64,000 bases of DNA, from contig NZ_RQGA01000013.1 of assembly GCF_004769575.1 (NCBI RefSeq), forward strand, positions 1 through 64,000, in the 5' to 3' direction. Both the position numbers and the translations under genes were made by a program. Below the pieces are notes generated by a model that worked only from the letters and a program-made list of their open reading frames with translations, was not told the origin of the DNA and did not search any database. This document shows positions 1 through 9,547 of this stretch, in pieces. Each line of letters opens with the position of its first letter. Position 1 is the stretch's first letter. Source of the stretch: Leptospira perdikensis. Its GTDB lineage: Bacteria > Spirochaetota > Leptospiria > Leptospirales > Leptospiraceae.

Positions 1-1
1 A

Positions 2-1330
2 AAATGGCGAAATTATTTACCAAGAGTTGGTATTAGTTACTTTGGACTAAAGAATACAAATATCAATCAGCCGGATAGCCAATACAATGATATTCGTATT
101 CAATTAAACCAATTAGTTTATGATGGTGGCGAAAACTTCCACGAAATAGAGTCAGCAAGATTACAAGAATTATTAAACAATCAAGATTGGAATATTACAA
201 AGAACAAAATTTCTTTAGAAGTCCAAAAGGCATACTTGAAATTTTTAAGTAATAAGTTTAAACATAGTATGTTATCAAAAACTCTGGATAGAATCAATAA
301 ATTGCAAATTGATTCAGAATTAGAATCAAAATCAGGTTTCAATACTGAACTTGAGCGTTTGGAATTGGAATCTAAGATCAGAGACATAGAATTAATGTCT
401 TTGAAAGCTTCTTCGTCAATACGGTTGGCCGAAATTGACCTAAAAAAACAAATGAATTTACCTTTAACTGTAAAACTTATACCTAAAGATTCAATACTGG
501 AAGACTACATTCTTTTTCAACCTTCAGAATTAATTAATATATCCGAATACCTATTACAAAAGCCGGAGTTGAAAAAAAGTAAACTAGCGATTGAAAACCT
601 TCGAACTCGACAAGAAATCTTGGATTCCTATTGGAAACCAAAAGTTATTTTTGGTGGCTATTATGGTAAAAATATTAATGGCCCTCTTCCCGTTCAAAAT
701 GATGTTTTTGGGTTCAATATTGGATTGCAAACGCAGTTAGGTAGTACGACGAATCAATCAAGTTTGAATTCCGGAGTACAAACTGATGGTACTGGTATTC
801 AAAGAATCCCAGGGTTTGGACCCCAATTCGTTGGAAGAGGGGAAAATGCTTTTAATAGCACAAATTTCAATCTTTTTGATGATTTAAGTTATAGCAGAAA
901 AATTTATGAAGGCCAAATAACACTCTCCGATGCGATCAGAAACCAAAGGAATCTTGAGATTACATTAGAGGCTGAGATTTATAAATCATTAGAAAAACTC
1001 AATGAAAGTTGGCAAGTGATTCGGATCTCCAATGCAAAATTCTATCAAAATGCTGAGGCATGGAAAACAGCCTTGTTAAAGTTTGATCGGGGTTTTATGA
1101 AACCAGCAGAATTGCTAAATCACGAATCAGAGCTCTTACGATCTTTAGATGATTTATGTTTAGGTTATTCTACATATATTGAATCTACATATGAATTAGC
1201 TTACAGTTTAGGTGTAAGCAATGAAGAACTTCTACTTGTTCGAAAAGAGAAATCGAAAGGAAATTCAATTTTTAACGAACTGATGAAGTCTGGATACTTT
1301 GAAGTTTCTAGTAAGGTAGATAAAAAATGA
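2..1330 (+). CDS. TolC-family outer-membrane efflux protein (5' end outside window)
   Basis: The reading frame is open from base 2 to the stop at 1328-1330 and gives about 442 residues with no start in the window, so the N-terminus and signal peptide are missing. The sequence shows the long amphipathic helices and the 'LVYDGGE' and 'LEVQKAYLKFL' type segments of outer-membrane efflux proteins, and a second helical repeat after about residue 190. A Gly/Asn/Gln-rich stretch around 230-300 could be an outer-membrane loop. The first visible ATG (236) falls inside a helix and is not the real start. The protein heads an operon with an adaptor and RND permeases, so it is probably the outer-membrane exit duct of that pump. 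The stop overlaps the next start as ATGA. Confidence 0.85.
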   Translation, partial: KWRNYLPRVGISYFGLKNTNINQPDSQYNDIRIQLNQLVYDGGENFHEIESARLQELLNNQDWNITKNKISLEVQKAYLKFLSNKFKHSMLSKTLDRINKLQIDSELESKSGFNTELERLELESKIRDIELMSLKASSSIRLAEIDLKKQMNLPLTVKLIPKDSILEDYILFQPSELINISEYLLQKPELKKSKLAIENLRTRQEILDSYWKPKVIFGGYYGKNINGPLPVQNDVFGFNIGLQTQLGSTTNQSSLNSGVQTDGTGIQRIPGFGPQFVGRGENAFNSTNFNLFDDLSYSRKIYEGQITLSDAIRNQRNLEITLEAEIYKSLEKLNESWQVIRISNAKFYQNAEAWKTALLKFDRGFMKPAELLNHESELLRSLDDLCLGYSTYIESTYELAYSLGVSNEELLLVRKEKSKGNSIFNELMKSGYFEVSSKVDKK

Positions 1331-3060
1331 AGTTTATCATTTATAACTTATTATTGTTAGCCGCATTTAGCTATTGTAATCCAAATGGAAAAAGTTTGGA
1401 TTCGTTATTAACATTTGTCGATGATGATGGCTCTCCAAAAATTGTTTACGCTTCGCCAACAATGGGTGAAAAAAATTTAGAGAGAAATGTAAGTGTTTCG
1501 GTCCTTTTTTCAAAATCAATGAATATCAATACTTGCGTTCAAAGTTTTTCAATGACTCCAAACACACTTGGATTTTTTGATCTTTCCGATCTATCATTGA
1601 AATTTACACCAAGTTCACTCCTACCTTACGGATCATATACTTATACAATTACCAAGAACTGTGAATCGAAAGATGGAATTGATTTAAAAGATGTATTCTC
1701 AGCAAATTTTTCTGTGGGTGAAGCAGTTAACGCAGGAAGTAATCCGCAAGTAACAGGAATATTTGTATCTGCTGGTACTGTTGCTGCTTGTAATGCTGGC
1801 ACAGCAGCGCGAGTTAACATTCTAAGTTCTGACTATATCAACGTTTGTATGGGCAGTCCGACGATTAACGAAATTGAAGTGATCTTTGACCGGCCGATGG
1901 ATCAAAGTTCTGTTTTATCGGCAATTCAAATTACGCCGAATATTTCTGCAAATTTTGTTTGGTCATCCTCAACGTCATTAAGAATAATTCCTGATAGACC
2001 ATTGAATGGGAATATAAGGTACTCTGTTTCCATTTCTGCATCTGCTTCGGATTCTCTGAACAACCGCCTTCTTTCACCTGTTTTCAAGAGTTTTTTGGTC
2101 GGATCGGAAAATCTTGTACCAACGGTTACAAGTATGACCATTACAAATGGCACTTTAGCAGATTGTTTAGCAGGTATAGGAACCATTACAAATATACTAG
2201 TAACCTCCGTCACAAATGGTTGTTTAGGAAATCCAATCAATAATCCAATTGTCATTGATTTTGATAGACCCATGAATCGTTCGATTACAGAGTCATCAGT
2301 TTCCATTTCACCTTCCTTAACAGGAACATTCCTTTGGTCAGTCGGTGATACTAGACTTACTTTTACTCCTGATGCAAAATTTTCCTACGGAATTCGATAT
2401 ACGATTACTATTACTAAAAATGCTATATCGGCTAACGAAATTAATGTAAGTCAAAATGTTTCTTATAGTTTTATAGCAGGTGGAGCGATTGGCGATGCAC
2501 CAGTGGTTCAATCAGTAGGTGTAGTTTCGCAAGGCTGTTCCAATTCTTTTCCAGGAACAGGCTCTGCAACTGGTGGAAACTGGTTGTTGCCTCAATGTTT
2601 TTGGGACAATAGTTTGCCTATACTCGGCCCAACTTCCTATTATTTTAGATCCGGGGATACTGGATCCGGTCTATCTTCCTGTGCAGATGTTAATACCGAT
2701 AATTTCAAAATAATTTTTTCGAAATACATGGATATGAATACTACTTTAAATGCCATTAGGCTACGTCGAATGTCTCCACCTTCTACAATTGTGCAATTAT
2801 CTTCTTGGGTGTGGAGAGATTGCCAAGCCACATTTCCTTTCGGATGTCGTGTTTTAGAGTTAGCTTTTGCAGAGCAAGAAGCATCTTGTAACGGACCAGT
2901 ATTTGGAAATGCTTCAACGTCTGGCGATTTTAACTTGTTAAGATCAGATGATACTCCGTCTGGTTTTCCTTTTTATATGATTACAGTGGATACTTCCGCT
3001 AAAGATACTATGGGTGCATCCCTACAATCTACTTTTAATTTTACAATGGAGGCCAAATGA
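1327..3060 (+). CDS. Lipoprotein with repeated bacterial Ig-like (Big_5/SbsA-type) domains
   Basis: The 577-residue protein starts with a short signal peptide and a lipobox ending in Phe-Ser-Tyr-Cys at about residue 17, so it should be lipidated. Ig-like repeats of the Big_5 type follow. Each has a signature like 'VLFSKSMN', 'VIFDRPMD', 'IDFDRPMN' or 'IIFSKYMD' and a later 'Y.ITI' strand, at roughly residues 40-130, 180-260, 300-385 and 450-575. Such domains are common in surface-exposed or adhesive lipoproteins. It overlaps the efflux gene before it and the lipoprotein after it by 4 bp each (ATGA), implying tight translational coupling. Its role in an efflux operon is unknown; it might shield or anchor the outer-membrane part of the pump. 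Confidence 0.8.
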   Translation: MKFIIYNLLLLAAFSYCNPNGKSLDSLLTFVDDDGSPKIVYASPTMGEKNLERNVSVSVLFSKSMNINTCVQSFSMTPNTLGFFDLSDLSLKFTPSSLLPYGSYTYTITKNCESKDGIDLKDVFSANFSVGEAVNAGSNPQVTGIFVSAGTVAACNAGTAARVNILSSDYINVCMGSPTINEIEVIFDRPMDQSSVLSAIQITPNISANFVWSSSTSLRIIPDRPLNGNIRYSVSISASASDSLNNRLLSPVFKSFLVGSENLVPTVTSMTITNGTLADCLAGIGTITNILVTSVTNGCLGNPINNPIVIDFDRPMNRSITESSVSISPSLTGTFLWSVGDTRLTFTPDAKFSYGIRYTITITKNAISANEINVSQNVSYSFIAGGAIGDAPVVQSVGVVSQGCSNSFPGTGSATGGNWLLPQCFWDNSLPILGPTSYYFRSGDTGSGLSSCADVNTDNFKIIFSKYMDMNTTLNAIRLRRMSPPSTIVQLSSWVWRDCQATFPFGCRVLELAFAEQEASCNGPVFGNASTSGDFNLLRSDDTPSGFPFYMITVDTSAKDTMGASLQSTFNFTMEAK

Positions 3061-3656
3061 GGTTGTTACTAACAATCGCCGGACTTTATGCATTTGTTTT
3101 CTGCAAATCTCCTCGTGATAATCTAAATTATGCAATCAATCCGATACAAGGAAATAAAAAAATTCTATTAGGTGATTTCAAACAGAAAACAAACGTTCAA
3201 TCAATGAATTTAGGAAAATTAGCAAAAGACTTTACTGTGATTGAATTGATGAAAGAAGGATACCGCGTAGACGTTTTCGAGACTAATTATGATCCCATCT
3301 TGATCAGAAAAGAAGAGACTAAGTCGGCTTTCAAAAACATGATTCTAAAGGCCGCAGGTGAACAAAATGAAAGAGTTTTTACTTCCGATATGTTGGATTC
3401 AAATTATATCGCCGAGTTAGGGAAAGAAAGAAATTTTGATTATTTTTTGCAAGGAAAATTACACATCTATAAGGAAGAATTCAAGACCAATTCGCTAAGT
3501 GAAATAATTGCCTATATAACCTTATCCAATTCTGAAGGTATGTTAGTAGCTGCAATTTCTTCAAAGAAGAAAGCATCCTCAGAGATTAGTTCTGAAGATG
3601 TATCCGAAGTGGTAACAGATGTAATCAAAAAAGTTCCCCAGGTCATAAATAAATGA
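3057..3656 (+). CDS. Hypothetical lipoprotein of the RND operon
   Basis: The 199-residue protein has a short hydrophobic leader and a lipobox ending in Phe-Val-Phe-Cys, so it is a likely lipoprotein. After the anchor, 'KILLGDFKQKTNV' and 'NFDYFLQGKLHIYKEE' recall the mixed alpha/beta fold of periplasmic CsgG/FlgT-like lipoproteins, but the resemblance is weak and I do not assign a family. The start overlaps the previous stop by 4 bp and the stop overlaps the next start by 4 bp. It is therefore part of the same operon as the efflux genes. Function unknown. Confidence 0.75.
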   Translation: MRLLLTIAGLYAFVFCKSPRDNLNYAINPIQGNKKILLGDFKQKTNVQSMNLGKLAKDFTVIELMKEGYRVDVFETNYDPILIRKEETKSAFKNMILKAAGEQNERVFTSDMLDSNYIAELGKERNFDYFLQGKLHIYKEEFKTNSLSEIIAYITLSNSEGMLVAAISSKKKASSEISSEDVSEVVTDVIKKVPQVINK

Positions 3657-4288
3657 AAATTCCTTTCATAGTATTACTTTTATTAATTGGATGTGGCAAT
3701 TCGCAAGAGACCAATTTTCAAAAATACTTATTAGCAAAAGGCTATTTTTTGCAAGGGGACTTGTCTAATTCTTCCAAAATTTTCAAAGAAATATACAGTG
3801 ATGATTCTGAGTTCGAAGATGTAGACCTACACATGATCAAAATTGAATTCTATCGAGGAAATTTCCAAGAATGCCTTGAGCTAATTGATTCGGCACTAGA
3901 AAGTGGACGATGGACACAACAGGCGTTAGTTTACAAGATTAGAGTTTTCCTATTAAACCCGGAAAAGAGGGGCGAACTACTTCCTTTAGTGGAAAAAATG
4001 TTGAAATTGGATTCATCCAATTTGGACGCCTTATTGTTGGCTGGTAAAGTATACACTATCCACAATAAGACTTCCGATGCAATCATGGTATACAACCGCG
4101 TTTTATCCGAAACCGATCGCATCCATACCGCCCACATAGAACTTAGCAAAATCTATAAACATCTAGGCCTCAAAGAGAATTCAGATTTACATGAAAATCT
4201 TGCGAAAAAAATTACGGGCTCACCTTTAAATGAAGTGAAATCCATTAAAGAAAATATATTAAACAAAATAAAGATTAAAAGGAAATAA
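3653..4288 (+). CDS. TPR-repeat lipoprotein
   Basis: The 211-residue protein begins with a leader and a lipobox ending in Leu-Ile-Gly-Cys at about residue 14. The mature part is all-helical, with tetratricopeptide-like repeats such as 'YLLAKGYFLQGDLSNSSKIFKEIY', 'DALLLAGKVYTIHNKTSDAIMVYNRVL' and 'HIELSKIYKHLGLKENSDLH' (described here by family pattern). TPR lipoproteins usually scaffold periplasmic complexes, so a role in holding the efflux assembly together is plausible but inferred. ATGA overlap with the upstream lipoprotein; only 4 bp separate it from the following membrane protein. Confidence 0.75.
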   Translation: MKIPFIVLLLLIGCGNSQETNFQKYLLAKGYFLQGDLSNSSKIFKEIYSDDSEFEDVDLHMIKIEFYRGNFQECLELIDSALESGRWTQQALVYKIRVFLLNPEKRGELLPLVEKMLKLDSSNLDALLLAGKVYTIHNKTSDAIMVYNRVLSETDRIHTAHIELSKIYKHLGLKENSDLHENLAKKITGSPLNEVKSIKENILNKIKIKRK

Positions 4289-4292
4289 AATC

Positions 4293-4952
4293 ATGATTAA
4301 TAAACTAAGAACTGTGTATATTCGATATAAAGAAATAATTTGGCCAACTCAGCGCATTGAAAACATTGAACCGACACACTTAACTAAGAACGCATTAAGA
4401 AATTTACTCTTAGTTTCAGGGATGTATTTACTTTTATACTTTTTTTTCTTTATTATAAAGTATTCCGTATACCAGAAATATAACGACAAAGTGATCGCTG
4501 ACCTGAGTGCAAAAAATTCGGGAACAACATTGAAGTATTTAAATACATATCCCGGGAATGTTCTTTATATTTACCTTTCCCTGATCATTTTCTCAATCTT
4601 AATGATCTTAATTTCATATTTGATTTCATTCCTTTTGGAAACAGAAAAAAGAAAATTTCCAGTTCATCTAGCAATTAGTTTAAGAAGTGTAGCTACAGCA
4701 TTTTCCGTTTTCCCAATTGTTTTGATTGTGAATAGTGTTTTCCCAATCAATGAAAATTCAGGACAATTTGTAACCTCTTTACTCGTTTCGTCATGGATCA
4801 TTTTAGCATTCGCATCTTATATTCTTTCTGTCAGAAATTATATTATTGATAACGAAATGATTTTTGGTCAGCCCAGACGACGAAGTGCAATTGTTTGGAC
4901 AATCCCATTTTATTTAGTTTTAAACTTTATGTTTGGGGTCATTTTTAATTAA
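4293..4952 (+). CDS. Polytopic membrane protein, Yip1-like architecture
   Basis: The 219-residue protein has a cytoplasmic N-terminal tail ('YIRYKEIIWPTQRIENI') and about five membrane segments, near residues 40-60, 90-115, 125-150, 165-185 and 200-218. The pattern of an N-terminal soluble tail followed by a five-helix hydrophobic block resembles the Yip1 superfamily, but without a search this is only a suggestion. It sits between the TPR lipoprotein and the adaptor gene with gaps of 4 and 2 bp, so it is co-transcribed with the RND pump. It may be an inner-membrane accessory subunit. Confidence 0.65.
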   Translation: MINKLRTVYIRYKEIIWPTQRIENIEPTHLTKNALRNLLLVSGMYLLLYFFFFIIKYSVYQKYNDKVIADLSAKNSGTTLKYLNTYPGNVLYIYLSLIIFSILMILISYLISFLLETEKRKFPVHLAISLRSVATAFSVFPIVLIVNSVFPINENSGQFVTSLLVSSWIILAFASYILSVRNYIIDNEMIFGQPRRRSAIVWTIPFYLVLNFMFGVIFN

Positions 4953-4954
4953 AA

Positions 4955-6463
4955 ATGAAATCAATTTATGAGTTCTTAAAAAATATTCCTTTTTTCAGTA
5001 AATTTGTAATTAGCGGATTAACCTATTTGCTAATCATGTTAGCATATTCAAATTTTACCTGGCAAGACTTTAGAGCCCGAATTCCCGCTGTAAGTAAAAT
5101 ACTATATTCAAAGAAACTGTCAATCGTTTATCATCTGGAACGGTACAACAATAAAGAAAATGACCAAAAGGCTGAAACATCTGAACAAGGTGACATGATC
5201 TTTATTTCAGTGCTTTCACTGAAAGAATCAGAATACTATCCAAAAATTCAGAACACAGCAATTCTTGAACCGATCCAGTCAACGGACATATATTCAAAAG
5301 TTAGTGGTCGCATAGAAAAGATTTTTGTCCAAGAAGGAGATAAAGTAAAAGTTAGCTCAAAATTGCTTAAGTTGGATAGTTTAACCTATGAGCTTGATCT
5401 CATAAAACAGAAAGCGGCAGTTGAAACTGCGAAGGCTCAATTTCGATTGTCGAAAGAAAAACTTTCTAATGCTGAACGAAATGTTGAAGTAAAATGGTAT
5501 GAAATAGAGAAAAGAAAACTTTCTGTTCAAAAAACAAAATCCGAGTTAAATCGAATTCAAGAGATATTTAACAAAAAGAAAGAGCTATTTGAAAATAATG
5601 TAATAAGCCAAGAAGAATTAGAAAATATAAGCTTAGAGCTGCGAAATAGAACCATCGCATTCGAAACTGCTGAGCGAGATTTTGAAGCTATTTCTCTTGG
5701 AATGAGAGATGAAGATATTATTAATGATGGTCATGTAGTTCCGATTAAATTTTCTGAAAGATTAAAGCTACTAAAACGAATTAATACAAAAATTGAACGT
5801 TCCGAAATTGAAGTAGCTGAAAAAAACATTGAGGTCGCTGCAGCGAATATTCAAGCTTCTGAAATGCTGATTAAAGAGGCTACAGTTTCTTCACCTATGG
5901 AAGGATTGGTTTCAAAGGTAAATCGTTCCGAAGGAGAGTTAATAAACTCCGGAACAGGAATGCCTAATCCCATCATTACGATCATAGACGTAAGGAAGTT
6001 GCTAGTCATTCTTGCTGTCAACGAAAAAGACATTCAAAAATATCGAATTGGACAAGATAACTATATAACAATAGACTCAATACCTGACAGAAAGTACACA
6101 GGTAAGATTAAAAGGATCAATCCAGCAATTGATCCGAAGACCCATACTTCAGAAATCAAAATCGAATTAGCCAATTCAGATAACATGCTTCGCCCAGGTA
6201 TGTTTGTTCGATCCGAAACCATTGTGGGTGAAGTAAAGAGAGCAATTCAAATTCCATTAAATTCCCTTATTCCAAGAGATGAAAAATCCGGCCATGTCTT
6301 TATTGTTAAAGACTCAAGAGTATTCCGGGTAGAGGTAGAACTAGATGAAAAGCTAGAAGAATCAGCAATAATAAAAAAAGGGCTCAAAGAAGGAGACTTA
6401 ATTGCCACATCTAATTTAAACAAACTCTTTGACGGTGCCCAGATAAGTTTTTCAAACAACTAA
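4955..6463 (+). CDS. RND efflux periplasmic adaptor (HlyD/MFP family)
   Basis: This 502-residue protein is the membrane-fusion adaptor of the tripartite pump. It has one membrane anchor near residues 14-32 and a lipoyl/barrel-sandwich half around 'STDIYSKVSGRIEKIFVQEGD' (about 108-130). A long alpha-hairpin follows at about 145-300, and the second lipoyl half lies near 'ATVSSPMEGLVSKVNRSEGE'. Beta-barrel and membrane-proximal domains with 'LRPGMFVRSETIVG' follow to the C-terminus. It is longer than a typical MFP (about 380-420) because of an approximately 90-residue segment between the anchor and the first lipoyl half. The start lies 2 bp after the previous stop and the next gene starts 4 bp downstream. 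Confidence 0.9.
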   Translation: MKSIYEFLKNIPFFSKFVISGLTYLLIMLAYSNFTWQDFRARIPAVSKILYSKKLSIVYHLERYNNKENDQKAETSEQGDMIFISVLSLKESEYYPKIQNTAILEPIQSTDIYSKVSGRIEKIFVQEGDKVKVSSKLLKLDSLTYELDLIKQKAAVETAKAQFRLSKEKLSNAERNVEVKWYEIEKRKLSVQKTKSELNRIQEIFNKKKELFENNVISQEELENISLELRNRTIAFETAERDFEAISLGMRDEDIINDGHVVPIKFSERLKLLKRINTKIERSEIEVAEKNIEVAAANIQASEMLIKEATVSSPMEGLVSKVNRSEGELINSGTGMPNPIITIIDVRKLLVILAVNEKDIQKYRIGQDNYITIDSIPDRKYTGKIKRINPAIDPKTHTSEIKIELANSDNMLRPGMFVRSETIVGEVKRAIQIPLNSLIPRDEKSGHVFIVKDSRVFRVEVELDEKLEESAIIKKGLKEGDLIATSNLNKLFDGAQISFSNN

Positions 6464-6467
6464 TCCA

Positions 6468-9400
6468 ATGATTCGAAAATTTATTACTGCATTACTATAT
6501 AAACCTATTGCAGTATTTATGGCTGCTGGTTTAGTTTTAATTTTTGGCATTATATCTTTTAATCAGATAAAGTTTGCGTTACTACCAAACATTGAATATC
6601 CACGTTTAACCATTTTAACAAAATTTGAAAATTCTTCCGCCGTTGAAGTTGAAAACTTAGTAACGAAGTATCTTACCGATACTTTGAATACAGTTCCAAG
6701 AATTGAACAAATTGAATCTGATTCCTGCCAAGGCCTTTCTATAGTCCGAATTCGTTTTAAATACGGAACTGATTTGGCTATTTCCACTCTTGAAATTAGA
6801 GAAAAGTTAGATCAAATCCGAGACCTATTACCGAGAGAAGCGGCAAGGCCGTTAATTAGTCGTTTTAATCCTGGCGAAAGTCCATTTATGCAAATTGCAT
6901 TTACTTTCAAAAATTCGGAAGATGAAAGAAAACTTCGACCGTATTTAGAAGAGAATGTTCTATTCTACTTTGAGAGAGTGGAAGGAATAGGAAGTGTACA
7001 AATTTCGGGAGGATATAAGAAAGAAATACTAGTCGAAATTGATCCAGAAAAGATGAATTTTTATAAGACCTCCATTGACGAAATTAAACATAAAATAATC
7101 AGTCAAAATAAGAATATTCCTGCCGGTCAATTACCATTTGGTAACAAAGAACTATTGATAAAAACTAAATCACAATTTGAAAGTGTGGAAGATATTCGAA
7201 ATCTAATTATTGGATCTACTCAAAACTTTGAGCACTTTTACCTATCAGATATTTCAGAAGTTAATGAGGTTTATAAAAGAAAACAAAGCTATGTAAGACA
7301 CAATGGGAAAGACGCTGTCATTTTAAGCTTATACAAAGAATCTTCTCGAAACAGTTTTATTCTATCAAAGGATATTAAAGAGATAATAAAAGCTCAAAAT
7401 GATATTTTTGGCGACCTTCTAAATTATGAAATTATATTTAATGAATCGGACTACATTGAAGCATCAATCAATAGCTTAATGTTTAGCTTAGCGATAGGGG
7501 CTTTTCTCGCATATCTTTCACTGTTAATCATTCTTAAGAACACAATCAGCCCTACACTCTTAGTTATAACTATACCATTATCAATTATTTCAAGCATATT
7601 AGTCTTTAGGTTTTTAGAAATTTCATTAAACCTTATGAGTATGGGCGGTCTCGCAATCGGCATAGGAATGCTCTTTGATTCGAGTAACGTTGTCTTATCT
7701 GGTATTGAACGAAATCTTCAAATAGGAAAAAACTTAACTGAGGCAGTGATTGACGGTGTTGTTGAGGTATTTGGGTCAGTAAGTTCTGCTACTTTAACCA
7801 CGATAATAGTCTTTTTGCCTTTAATTTTTTTAGAAAGCCTTGTTGGAATACTATTTTCCGAGATGGCTTTCTCAATTATCATAATTATTTTAGTAAGTTA
7901 CCTAATCTCATTTTCTTTTTTGCCTGTAAGCACCTTGATTTTATATAAATTTAGGAAAAATAATAACGGGGAAAACTTTCTATTATATCGTATTTTCAAT
8001 GAAGATAAAATAAAACAAAAGTATACACGATTCCTACAGAATCTTCTACCACAACCAATTAAAATTTTAATTCCGCTAACATTCGCACTAACATTGGCTT
8101 TATTTTCGCTTAGTTTTCTCGATTTGGATTTCTTGCCAAAAATTAGTAGCGGGAGATACGTATTGCGAGGGGAGTTTCCCAAGGGTACGCCTCTACAGGT
8201 GATGAACGAAAAATCATTCCAATTAGAAAAAGAATTTAAACAAAAGATAAAAAAGGATTATTTCACAATTGTTAGCAGAGATGAAATCGAAATTCTGAAA
8301 AACCCTAATCTGCAAAAAGAAAAATATATAATCCAAATAGAGTTTTCTTTGGAAGAAGATGAAATTTATTTAATTTCTGAAATTTTATCAAATCTACATA
8401 AAAATTCTGAATTAACAAACATAAAACTTTGGATTGAAGAAAAAGGAGATCTATTAAGTCAATTAGTTCTGTTTAGAAGGGATGTCATCAATCTAGAAAT
8501 TACCGGCGATTCTCCTTTAGCTATTTCAGAAGCCGGACTTAACTTAAAAAAAAAATTAGAGTCGAACCCAAAGGTAATTTTTGTAAGATTAGGAATGGAT
8601 ACTCAAGAACCTGAGCTACTCATAGAGTCCGACAAGTTGAAATTAGCTAGCTTCGGATTATTGAATCAAAACATTGCAGATTTAATTAAGATTAGTCTAC
8701 GAGGTGAGGATGTATCCAAGTATAAAGTTAGTTCCAGCGAAACGGATATTAGAATCCATTTAAAAGACACGAACCTAAAAGAAACAAAAGATCTTCTAGA
8801 TCTACGTTTGTTGACTAGAAGCGGTGAAAATATAGCACTTAACAATGTAGTCAAATATAGAGAATCAACATCTTATCCTTCTATTCAAAGAGTTGGAAGT
8901 AACATAGTAAACAATGTTTACATTCGTTTACAAGATGGTGATTCCTCTACGAGAGAAGAGATTCTAAAAATTTTTAAATCAGAAATAAATCGAAAAGATT
9001 TTTCTTTATTACCTTCTGATGAAATCAGACAAATAGAAACTGCGATGATCGAATTACTCTTGACTCTCCTTCTTTCTACAGTTATTGTTTACATGGTCTT
9101 AAGTGGCATATTTGAAACATTTGCCATTTCTTTTATTATGTTGCTATCTGCCCCTTTAATATTGGCAGGAACCATTCCGTTCATTCTTCTCTCTGGATCT
9201 AGTTTAAACGTCAGCAGTTTTATAGGTATGATCTTACTTATTGGAGTTTTAGTAGACAATGCCTCACTTTTTTACGAGTATTTCTCAATTTATAGTAAAA
9301 CAAATTCTTCAATTAAAGATTCCGTGTTATTAGCAGCTCAAGAAATATTTCGACCCGTCCTTATGAACAATTCAACAACGATTTTTGGAATGTTACCGAT

Positions 9401-9545
9401 TGCTTTCGGGCTTGGATTCGGAACAGAATTTCAATTTCCCCTCAGTATAGTTGTCATTTCTGGACTCATTATTTCGACCTTTGCTTCTTTATTACTAGTT
9501 CCTTTATTCTTCTATATTTACTTCAGAAAAAAAGCACAGAGTTAA
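6468..9545 (+). CDS. RND efflux transporter permease (AcrB/HAE superfamily)
   Basis: The 1025-residue protein has the full RND layout. TM1 is at about 12-32, the first porter loop at 35-330, TM2-TM6 at about 333-485, TM7 near 535-550, the second porter loop at 555-845 and TM8-TM12 from about 855 to the end. The proton-relay region in TM4 reads GMLFDSSNVV: Asp404 matches AcrB Asp407, but the next position is Ser instead of the second Asp. The TM10 motif reads 'LIGVLVDNASL', with Asp where AcrB has Lys940. It uses the proton-motive force to pump substrates through the upstream adaptor and TolC. Substrate unknown. A second RND-like gene follows 2 bp downstream. Confidence 0.9.
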   Translation: MIRKFITALLYKPIAVFMAAGLVLIFGIISFNQIKFALLPNIEYPRLTILTKFENSSAVEVENLVTKYLTDTLNTVPRIEQIESDSCQGLSIVRIRFKYGTDLAISTLEIREKLDQIRDLLPREAARPLISRFNPGESPFMQIAFTFKNSEDERKLRPYLEENVLFYFERVEGIGSVQISGGYKKEILVEIDPEKMNFYKTSIDEIKHKIISQNKNIPAGQLPFGNKELLIKTKSQFESVEDIRNLIIGSTQNFEHFYLSDISEVNEVYKRKQSYVRHNGKDAVILSLYKESSRNSFILSKDIKEIIKAQNDIFGDLLNYEIIFNESDYIEASINSLMFSLAIGAFLAYLSLLIILKNTISPTLLVITIPLSIISSILVFRFLEISLNLMSMGGLAIGIGMLFDSSNVVLSGIERNLQIGKNLTEAVIDGVVEVFGSVSSATLTTIIVFLPLIFLESLVGILFSEMAFSIIIIILVSYLISFSFLPVSTLILYKFRKNNNGENFLLYRIFNEDKIKQKYTRFLQNLLPQPIKILIPLTFALTLALFSLSFLDLDFLPKISSGRYVLRGEFPKGTPLQVMNEKSFQLEKEFKQKIKKDYFTIVSRDEIEILKNPNLQKEKYIIQIEFSLEEDEIYLISEILSNLHKNSELTNIKLWIEEKGDLLSQLVLFRRDVINLEITGDSPLAISEAGLNLKKKLESNPKVIFVRLGMDTQEPELLIESDKLKLASFGLLNQNIADLIKISLRGEDVSKYKVSSSETDIRIHLKDTNLKETKDLLDLRLLTRSGENIALNNVVKYRESTSYPSIQRVGSNIVNNVYIRLQDGDSSTREEILKIFKSEINRKDFSLLPSDEIRQIETAMIELLLTLLLSTVIVYMVLSGIFETFAISFIMLLSAPLILAGTIPFILLSGSSLNVSSFIGMILLIGVLVDNASLFYEYFSIYSKTNSSIKDSVLLAAQEIFRPVLMNNSTTIFGMLPIAFGLGFGTEFQFPLSIVVISGLIISTFASLLLVPLFFYIYFRKKAQS

Positions 9546-9547
9546 GT

